In this document: positions 41,701-52,800 of the stretch, in pieces
How the letters are laid out: every line of letters starts with the position of its first letter
Numbering within the stretch: the first letter of the stretch is position 1
Assembly (NCBI RefSeq): GCF_024509145.1
Contig: NC_071571.1
Location: 28,197,474 to 28,261,473, forward strand
DNA length: 64,000 nt
Source: Vidua macroura
Taxonomy: Eukaryota; Chordata; Aves; Passeriformes; Viduidae
Direction of reading: 5' to 3'
Translations under genes and position numbers: made by a program
The notes under the pieces: generated by a model
Databases searched by the model: none
What the model was told of the DNA's origin: nothing
What the model saw: only the letters and a program-made list of their open reading frames with translations

Positions 41701-44700
41701 AATGAAAGCTGCTAGGAAGGGAAGGGAAGGTGGGGATGGGAAGAATCTACGCTTTCCTGTCAAGTATCTTTTTTGAAGAAATACATGATCTTGATATTAT
41801 TCTCCATTTTACAGTTGCATCTAGAAAACTAAAACTCCTTCAAGATACAGAATTTAGACCTAAAGACAGCTGGGCTCCACCTAGACATACCAAATAGTGA
41901 CCATTCACCTGAAACAGTCTGCATGTGTGTTTGGGTATTTGCGTGTGTACACGGAGTCAAATGAAAGTAAGCATATTGAATGTGCAAGCATACCTCTGCA
42001 ATGAAACATTACATATGGCTAAAATATGTGTAATACTGTAATAATGAGCAGAAGGCTTTTTTTCTCTTCAAATGGATATGTATAACTGGGGAGAAAATGG
42101 GTAAGCAGTATGCAGAATAAGGTAACAACTCATAAATGTGTGAAAAAGTGTTCAATAAAAAGTTAGTTCTTTATTCTGTGGCAGCCTGAGTCAGAAAGAA
42201 AAGAAAAAAAAGTCTAAGTCCAGAAAAGAAAATCTCTGGACAGCCCTTAACACAGAGAATGCTCTGCCACCCCTTGTCTCAGTGCTCTTTCCCAGAAAGT
42301 GGGACTTCATGACTGGGCAGCACTTGGCAAAGCCGTTATATATGATTCCATCAATTCAGTCTTCGCCTTGGCTTCAGATCAGATCCTTCCAGCCCCTACT
42401 AGCTCAAAAGATAGAAACAGCATGGGACCTCATTTTTTGGAAGCTTGTTCTGAACGATGAGCCCAAGCACCAGCTTTCAAAGCCAACTGGCAAGAATAGA
42501 ATACGTGGGCAAGATGGATCTATTTGAGAATCTTGTTTAACAAAAAAAAAAAAAATACCAGCTTTGAAGTAATCTGTCACCTTTACTGGAAAATACGCAA
42601 CTACAAATGCACTTTAATAACAGTTAGAACTCACACTGCAAAATGAAGCAAATTGTTTATTTTCTCTTCCAAACTAAAGCTTACAATGTTGTGCATGTCA
42701 ATTAATAGTCTACTTGAATCGCATGATCACTACACAATAGTATAGCCTTTACAATCCTTAGGGGGTGGGAAGGGATGGAGGGGAAGGTAAGGAATAAAAG
42801 ACAGCCCAAAATTGTGGGATTCTTTTCCTCAAAGCCTACATGGACTGTTCTCAGATGACATGGTATGAGAATAGAAAAAAAAATATTGATTTTGAATTTG
42901 ACTTAGGAAAAAGTAGCAAGCAGGTGAAAACAAACTGCAGCAAAAGCTGGAATTTATTTTTGTTTACTAGCAAGGAGCTGCAAAATGGAAAATAACAGCT
43001 TATTTTCCTACAATTGATATTGGAAAATTCTAGACATTGAGATCTAAAGTAATGCATCCATCTTAGCCAGCATTGTTTGCTAAAATAACTTCCTCTTGCT
43101 TTGGAGTGAGGATTTTTTTCTTTCCTAATTTTTTAAGCAAAAAGCATTACAGACTAATGACTAAAAGACAAAAAAATGCATTGATGAAACTCAATTTTAA
43201 ATTAATTGAATCACCTGTTCATCTCTAGATTATGTTAATTCTCTATATTCACCATAATTTTCCCTATCCTGACTATGATCTGGCATTAACATGAAGTCTT
43301 TGAGTTTAGCACCTGAGGCCAAAAAGTGTTGAAATAGAAAACAGAGAAGAGTTCACTACACCTATATTGCACCAAGTTTGCATCAGGTTTATAAGAGGGC
43401 ATTTATACTCTGGGAAGAGGCGACCAACAAAAACATCACTAAAATGCAGGCATATACCATTTCTCTGCAGGACAGCTTATTTGACAATTAAACATGATGG
43501 TCCTGCCCCTGTTCAGCAAAGAAATACTTCTAGAAGCTTCTTCACAAAGGAAAATAAGTGTCATTCTTTAACTGGAATTTTCTAAAGCTTGTGCACTAAG
43601 ACACTAAAACATTCTGTCAGTATTGCTATTTGTGGGCAGCTAACCCAAGATCCCTTTGCCATGACAGATGTAGCCTCCCCTGAGAGGTGGAGGGGTTCCC
43701 AGTTAGTGTGGGAGAGGAAGCACAATATTAGAGGTTGCACCCTTCAGCTTAATAATTGGTTCACTTTTAGTGCAAGATATCCCAGATTTGCTTGTCTGTG
43801 CAGTTGCAATTTCTGAAATGCTCATTAGTTACTGAGGGTACACCTGCATCCTTCTGACACTGGAAGTCCTGAAGGCACCACTGAGATAATTCAGATATTT
43901 GTAGCCACTTGGCTTGTCATTTAAAAGGACCATGTCAGTAGAAAATTTCATAGTATATTCACAGAGTATATTCAGTATAACAAAAAGTAAGAAGCCCACC
44001 CAAAAGGGTAAGCCACCCAACTGGGGGGGTAGGGGGAGTAACTTTCACTAAATATCAATAAAAGATAACCTACTCACTAAAACGCTAAGGCAGAGCAATT
44101 CCAAGGCAAACTTTTCTAGAGGCTTCTAGTAAATACCTATGTGAGGCACTATAGGTCCGTTGTCATATACTAGCAGTGTATTTGGGCAGCTGCTACCTGG
44201 CTGAACTGCCACACGGTATTAGAAAACCGTCTCTACTCTTCTACCCACAAGCATGGAACATTTTGGCACAGTTTTGGTTAGTTGATCCCTCTTTGCCTCT
44301 ATCCCCAAAAGATTTCCATTTTCCTGTTAAGAACTCTCTAGAAGATATTTTCAGGCAGCAGGAGCTGCAGTTACCAGCACAGTTTCTTAGCCTCCAAAAG
44401 AAGCAATCTCACAGAAATGCTGTCACTGGCACTGTTTTATTCCGATTTATGTCCCCTTCCTGCAGTGCTCTCCTTCCTTTCCAGACAATTTACCTGTCCA
44501 GCTGTAGGAGACTCACAGCTGCAGGCAGTCGACTGGAAAGTGCTGCCAGAGGGTCTCTGCCTCCTAGCAAGTACCTCCAGGGTAAAAGTGAACCTGCTGA
44601 CAAATACCACGGGCACTGGATAACTGAGAAGAATACCAGGAAATTTGCAGAACATTGGTGGGAGGGAGAAGGGAAGGATTAAGCTAGGAGGAGTGAACTG

Positions 44701-46815
44701 GCTCACTTTGATGTCTGAGGAGAGCAGGTGAGGCAGGACAAGAGCTCTCCCTGCCCCCAAAATAAACAGAGGCTCTCTGGAGGAGGAAGCGGTAACCTAA
44801 TAAAATTAAAACAGCTGGGTTCTGTGGCAATTGAACTAAAACACGTGGATAGATGAAGATGATTATAGGGAGGGAAAAAAAAAAATTCCAAAGAATTTTT
44901 AAGCCCTCTATATTGGATCTGCAACCTCCACGTCCGCACAGAGAAACAGGGCTGCTCTTCACCTGCATTTGCTCTGTTAAAATCCTGGGAGGAGATTGGG
45001 GCATTTGTTCCTACAGTTACTGATAATGTATCTGGCTCCAAAGGCTCCCAGGCACGATGCAAAAAGAGGCAATCCACCTTTAGAGCTTCTGCTAAAGAGG
45101 AAGTTCTTAATGTAAAATCAAGCCTGGGAGAAAACTTAAATTGTATTCCTACCTGGGAATTATCAATAAAGTTAAATGCAAAGAGAAGAGCTGGCCACTA
45201 TATTAGGGTCTGTGTGCTTTTCTGAGGACAGGATTTCCATTTGCAGCAATTTTCAAAATTTAATTTAAATTGTGAGAGGTAATGGCTAAGCACTGTGTAG
45301 TTTCCATTACTAAAGTATCCAGTAATATCCCAGCATTTTACACATACATACACATGCACACTTTCCACTTCAGGTAACTCTGCAGTTTGACATTTCAGAT
45401 CTGGATTTAAATAGGTTTTGTAGAAACAAAGTTATGAAGAAAACTCTGGAAACTATAACAAGCATTTTTCCCAAACATAACAACAAACTCTAAAATGAAC
45501 AATTTTGTATTTTCTATTTTTTTGTTTTAAAGGTATCATCACCTTGATATTTAGGAAAGATGCCCACAGCAGAAAACAAACAGGAACTGATTCTGCCTCA
45601 TTTCCCCTCTTACGGAAAAGTTTCAAGTTGCATCTATATAATTATTATTTATGTTGTTCTTTTCTGATGTATTCATGCAAAGAGCTAACAGCCATCTATA
45701 AATGAGAGGGCCACCGATCTTGTTCTTGCAGCTGGACACAATGTGAAAGAAACTGGATTTGATTGCTGGTTCTGCCATAATCCAAACAACCCGTGTCAGA
45801 AGGTTGATACTAGTCTGAAGTAGCTCAGCCTCAGGAGCCTACCCTTAGAGACCCGTAACCAATGTGTCAGTTTGTGTCCCTATGAAAACAGGAATATCCT
45901 CATAAAATATCCTCATCCTAATAAAAGTTTATCCTTAAGGATAATCATGCCTGTCATATACTCAAGTATATGCAAAAGCAAGAAAAAACAATAAATAATG
46001 CAATGGACTCCACACTGAGTGCTCTCTAGCATGAATTAAAGAACTAATCATTTACAATTTGTTTTTATTTTAGCAGCTCTCAATGCTAGGCACTAAAATA
46101 GAACAAAACAGCATTTTGAGATTATTTTTAGTTCAATTTTGCCTTTAACAATAAGTATATATTCACAGAATAAGTATACACTAACTCAGGGTAGCTAATG
46201 GGATGTTTGTTTACTTCATGTGGAGAAAGGGACTGTCACCACTCTAAATATGCGTCCTCCATGCTTCAATGTTCAATTTTCACAAATGTTCACCAGTAAC
46301 AGCTCTAACAGCTTGCTTTTACAGATCATTCAAGCAAGGCTGAAATCTAATTCTCTAGTTCACTACCAAAACTACTGCAAAACCTGCAGTCTCCAGTGGA
46401 AAAGGTGCGGGCCATTGAAATAAGTCAACAGTAAAATTCAGCTCGCAATTTTTATCACTGTTTCAACAGGGAAACAAAGAAGCCATTGTCAAAAGTGGTT
46501 ACGTCTGGGAACATAAAGTCAAGACTATATTTAAGTAGGCCGTTTTTCAAAGACTCTTAGCAAAGTGCTCTTTCTGGAGCCAGTGGAGGCCTGACCACCT
46601 GCAACCAGGTGCTCCTTCTCAGCACAGATATTTAAGGCTTCTGCTGCTACTTAAAGCATTCCTAATGTATATAAGACTTGCTGAACATACATTACCAATA
46701 CACTTGCTGATGTTTTCTGAAGCCAAACATTTCTAAAGTTTTATGATTATTTTATAAGTGCATACAATCAGTAAGACTGACAATTACATGTTGTATTTCC
46801 TGTATGTGTGTATGC

Positions 46816-46854
<39 letters not shown>

Positions 46855-49800
46855 CATACACACACACACACACACACACTGACTGTGTAGACTTGTATTA
46901 ATCCAGCTTCCAAATTCTAATGCCAAATGCTTGAAACTTTTTGTCTTTACAGAATACTGACACTTTAAAAAGTCCCTGTTGTCTCCATTTCTCTTATTAC
47001 TTTGGTCATGTGAAATTTTTAACAGATTGTTGGTAAGGAAACATTGCATTCAGTTAGAGCATGAAGACAGAATATTAAAAAAGAATTAAACTGTTTATCT
47101 TTTCTAGGTATACATTATAAGCAGAAAGGAAACAACCTTTGAGCAAAGAGGATCAAATTAGCAAGGCTGGGAATTGTTTTTGCACATGTAATTTTTCAAA
47201 TGTCCTTGATGATGACTCATAATATATAAATTCAAAGACAAAAACCTGGCCAGTCAGTAACCTTCATATTCAGTGACTGCAGGACTCGGCAGTAAATGTC
47301 ACTGCTAGAAAATATTTCACTACATTAACTTACTGGCAACCACATTTGCTGAATAAGTTCATAAACAGCCACAGGAAAAAAGACAACCAGAAATAAAGCT
47401 GCTAATGATTCACTCTTTTCTAACATGCATAATCCTCAGCTTACAGAAGAAATAGATATGTAAGAATAAAGATATCCTTTACCAAGACAGTTCACTTCTC
47501 CATTCACCTCAGCAAGGTCATACTAGAATCCAGGAACTGGTAAGAGTAATGTCTTGAAGACAAAGAGAATGAAGAATAAGTGAAAGGAAAAGAAAAGACT
47601 CCTTCTCAGGGAAAAGACAAACACATGCCTTGATAAAATAATCAGTTTTCCATTTACAAGTTTAAACTAGGTTTAGACCATTCCTAAAAAAAAAAAAAAA
47701 CAAAAAACACTGATGACTTCTAAATTTCAAAAGAATTAATAAATATAATCATTTATGCATATTTATCAGCTTATAAATGGCTTCACTGTAAGTACTTCCT
47801 AGTACTGAAATGCACAGGACCAAAACAAAAGAACTTAGAACCTGAAACAAGGACTATTTTTCCTGTAGGCTTACAGAGGACTACCTCTGTCCTACATGAC
47901 ACAAATGTGCGTTAAGCGTGTCAGTGCTTAACTGACATCTTGAAGAGTTTCACTCTCTCCTCCTTTTTTTAACTGCTATATCCCTTGAAAACTTCACAGC
48001 ACTCTGTAGGAGAGCCTGATTTCTATCTCCAGTTGCTGAGGCAGCAAGCAGAAATAAAAAGATAAAAAAATTATACAGACTGCAAACACATTTTACATAA
48101 AGCAACATATGCGATATACAGAAGTGGATGAACTCAGCTTGCAGACTGCCTCCTTATTTTAGACCATTCCAGAGCATATAGATTTTTCAAATCAGTATTT
48201 ACTCTGCTCTTGAAATACAAAACTCGTTTTGTGAAAACACTGCTTGGAAAGGAGCTTCAGGAGAATAAGGGTTTTGTATCAAAATAGAATCACAAAGACC
48301 CTTCAGTCTGCCTTGCTTGGTTTCAGTGTGAAAATAGAGCTAAAAGAAGTTTATGCACATTTTAACACAACTGGAAGTGAAAAAATGTTCTAATACATAT
48401 ACATACCCCTGATTAAATTAATAACTATCTGGTTTAAAACAAAAATAATGGTAGTGTTAAGAAAATACTGCCATGACCACAAGTTACAATGTGAGGATCA
48501 CTTGTATTTCCACAGAGGAGACCTCCACAGAAGGAAGGAGGGGAGGCTTCCTCAGAGAGGAAATAGAAGTTTTTTTCAAAACTGAGAATTCAATATTTTT
48601 AATAAAATATGTTTAATGTTTTTGTTTTCGTGTAAATAGATGTTAGGAAGTGACCTGACAGCCTTAAGAAATTACCATTTGAAAGAAAAAAGGTCTACAT
48701 GCTTCATCTTTGATCTACGAGACAGATTTATCACAGGACAGGATGACTGAAGTTTATTCATTAGCTGATAACCTTCACATGCAACCCAAGCCTTTAATCT
48801 GCAATAAAGCAGCAAACAAGGATGGGGCTCTAAGGAAAGGAAACTAACTCAGCTTGGCAGGGCAGGGACATGGCGGTGGAAGGGCAGTGGGCAGACAGGG
48901 GCAAAAAACCCCGCCAAGAAAAGCCCCGTCCAGCTGCCTGGGCTCCCCCATGCCCCACACTGCTGGAGACCATCAGGTTCAGCTTGGTCCTGTGCAGTTA
49001 AACCAGTCTGCATGAGGTGTTTGCTGTCTCTGTGGATGACCAGAGATACCTTTCCATTAGCAATAATATACACATCACAGCCTGCCGGGCACTCTGAAAG
49101 CAAGCTTCCGCTTTAGAAGTTTTAAAAATCAAAAGCTATGCTCATGATGGGGGTCTTCTAATTTGTTTCACAGGGCTACTGCCACCACCACTATTTACAT
49201 GATCTGTGAGACACTACCACTACTGCAGTCCAGGAGAATCTTAAATCTTTGCTCCTTCAAAGCTGGAAATTTAATATAAAAATACAAGCAGATAAGCAAA
49301 TAAACAGAAACTGCTTATTATAAATCAAAGCAAGCCCACAAATTCTCTACTATTAAGATCACAAATTAAAGGCATTATGGTCGACACTCTCCCTGATGGT
49401 AAAAGTTTTTCAAGAATCAAATTTTGCAATTATGGTCACAACTATATGGCAGATTTAAATATTTCCAAAAATCTTCTAGAGGAAAAAGAAGAAAAACAAA
49501 CCCCTTATTAGCACAGGCTAATGCCCATCAATGAGTCACAAAATGAGTTTTCTGAAAGACAATAAATCCTAATTTCTTTTGAATGTGAATTAAGGGGAAA
49601 AAAAAAAAAAGGAAAAGAAAAAAAGAAAGTTAACAGGTGGTAACAGTTTCAGTCCGGCTTTAAACAAAGGAAAGAAGTGCTCAGGGATACAATGAAAGAA
49701 GCAAGGCTATCTAAGGCAACTATGAAGGGAGATAAGGTGGTCAGCATCGACTCCTTAGTCTGACCTCTTCAGCTCTTACAACAGCAATTGCACTGGACTT

Positions 49801-52800
49801 TCTTTGTAAAATGCTTTTGAGATCTCCAGATAAGTGATCATTAAGAAAGCTGTGTATCTCACAGCAGAGTGATACATGCATTTCTCTACCTACTTCAAAC
49901 CAGAAACAAAGATGTTAAGCAACATGCCCAAGGTCATGCAAAGCTAAAGGCTTTTTGGAACAAACCACAGAGCCCAGACTCTCACAGCGCTTAAGAAAGA
50001 ATCCATCACGTCGGGCATGCACAAAAAGAAGTAAGCATGTGTCTCTGTATTTGACAACATCTGACCTATGGAAGGAAGTAGTTCCAAGACAAGTGGCAAG
50101 AAACAAAACACAGCTGCAAAAGAAAGCCCTACCAGGGAATAACTCAGCACCAGGAATAAGTAGCACCACCTTGCAGGATATTTGTCAAACTGCCTGCTGT
50201 AGCACCACACTTGCAGATCTATACTTAAAGAAAAGGTTATTCCAGACACACAGGCTCTAAATAAAGACAAAATAAAATTTAAAAAAAAATCTCAAAAAAA
50301 CAACCTGAAAAGATGCTGGTGTGTGCAACTTGCCACACGCAGACAACCAAAATGCTACCAACTGTAATTTCTAGAACATTGTGCACTACCAAGACATGAC
50401 TACCAGCTGCCTATGAAGTGAATCATCACATTAAAAAAATGACTTTTTTTTTTTAGGCCACTAAAATCTTTTCTAGAAGCTGCAAAATTAAACTATTCTG
50501 CATCAAAACCAAAACCAATTCCAGTAAATATACCTCATTTTGACTTCAGTAGACCTGTCAGAACTCCTAGTATTCTGGTGTTTTCTATTTATATTGTGTG
50601 GGGTTTCTTCGCCAAAATATGTAAAAATAAGGGCAAATTAACCTCTATCAATTTCTCACCAGCTCTTGCCATACTAAAGCAAGCAGAAAATGCTCTTCTA
50701 ATTCTGAAAGTCACTTTTGAAATTTAAATCACAGAAGGAAAGAGAAAGAAAATAAACCAAAAGAAGCATTTTTTATATGGCAATGCAAAAAAATAGTCAT
50801 TCTTTTGTATGCTGCAAATATATAAATAAATATTAAAGCTTTTCCTCATTTAAACTGCATTTGGAATATCCTACACCATTAGTTAAAATGACAGAAGAAT
50901 ACAGCTACCTGAAGCCTATGTAAAGAATCTCTCTTTAACAGGCTTTTAAAGACTGAAGCCAGAGCATCTAAAAAGCACATCCCTGAATAATTTAAGATTC
51001 CTGGCATCTACATTGAAAGCACCCCTTTACTAAACCTGGAGGAACAAAAAAAGAGGTAAGAGAAAGAATAAAGGTCATGAAAGATCAGTGACAAAATCAC
51101 TACTAAAAGAAATATTTTTTCTACTTTAAAGTTTAATCAGACATGGAAAAGCATGGATTTTTACAGCCAGCCCTTCAATTTACTGTCAACAGATGTGGTC
51201 TAACACTAACATTTACCCCTTGGCAGTGGTAAGGCAAGGCTGTGATGATCTAGGAAACAATACAGAAACAAAATAAATGAGAAGGAAGGAAACTGTTCAA
51301 GAAGGTGAAGCACAAGACATTAACAGAAACTCCATAACAAATAAAAGCCAAAATCTAGAAATTATCATTAATTTTAATTATGTAACTAATACTTCAAGGC
51401 AAAAGAAAAGAAAAGAAAAGAAAAAGAAAACTCTGAAAAAGTAGATCCATGCAAATACATATTATTAAAACAAAATAAACCATGATTGTACTATTAAGAC
51501 ACCAGGCAATCTAGTTTGGTGCAGAGTAATCCCCATTTATAACCAACTGTACCAAGGTCGCATTACAATTCAGTGTTTTGTTGACAATACCAAGTTTTCT
51601 TTGCCAACTACATCTTTTAAACATCAGCAAATCCTACCTACTTCCTCTTATGTCTGTCACAGAAACCATCCAAACAATGGGAGCAAGTAATCTTCACCTC
51701 AACAGCTATTGACTTCGGGCAAACTGAACACTTTATTCATTTTTGCTCCTGGAGTGGAAAGTCCTTGCTGTTCTACAGTATCTGAAAGCCTAGCCACTGA
51801 TTACAACCAGTTCAGGATCTGGCTCCTCCTCAGTATATGAAAATGGACTTGAAACAATAGGAAACCTTATCTGAGGAAGTTAACACAGGTCACCCTTCTC
51901 CAAATGTGAATACTGACTTTACATTGAAGGAAAAACAGCTTAATTATGTTTTATGAATTGGATAAGAATTAGGAAAAAGTGTCACATACAGAATGTTGAT
52001 TAAAAAGAACCACCCCAAAACATTTACCTTTTTAGAGGAAACAGATTTTTTACATCTTTGCTTTACACAACTTTTTATGCTATTGTTAAAGAATAGTCAT
52101 TAGGAAGTTACTTGAATGTTCAGCAAACAAGTGAACTGCATTATAGAAGCAGATTCAAAAAAAGACAAAAGCAGCCTGCCTGAAACTAAGAAGTTTTGAG
52201 TAAAAGCCTATAGAAGTGATTCCTCACTCCTTCTGTGGAATTTTTATTTCTTGCAAGAAGGAAAATGAAAAACTAAGGAAATTACACTATTTAATATGCA
52301 ATTCAATATTTTTCCAGTATAATTTCAAACAAAAAAAAATCTTTTTTATACACATTTTTGTCTCTTAGAACTCAAGAATTTCAGTGCTCAAAGAAAGTAG
52401 AAAGGGACAAGAAACCAAACTGTGTTTTGTTTTTCAAATTTCAGCCAAACAAGCTAGTTGTTATCCAGTCTAAATTCCACTCACTCTAAACAAAATTACA
52501 CAAAGGTTCCTTGGAATAGGTATACCAAATTAAAAAATATTTAATAAAAAGGTAAGAGAAGATGGGGCTTTGATGACAAAAAAGTAAGGTTTGAAAGTGT
52601 AGGCATTACTAAGATTCTTATGGTAGGAAGGGCCTCTTTCCAGAAGACATAAAGGAGTAAAACAAAACAAATTTTACTTTTAAACAGCTTAAAGCTTGAC
52701 ATGCTGGATCCTTAGCTAACAGAAATACGCGTAATTCCAACAACGTCAATAATACCACATGAAGTTATGCTAGCTGTTGATCTCACTCATAATATCTAAA

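Noticed and set aside
45720..45860. Possible forward MIR-like segment (gattgctggttctgccat)
   Set aside because: Only one short phrase resembles the family and flanking sequence does not align by eye.
46768..47049. 93-codon minus-strand frame with VCVCV...YIYIY run
   Set aside because: It is a translation of the CA/TA microsatellite.
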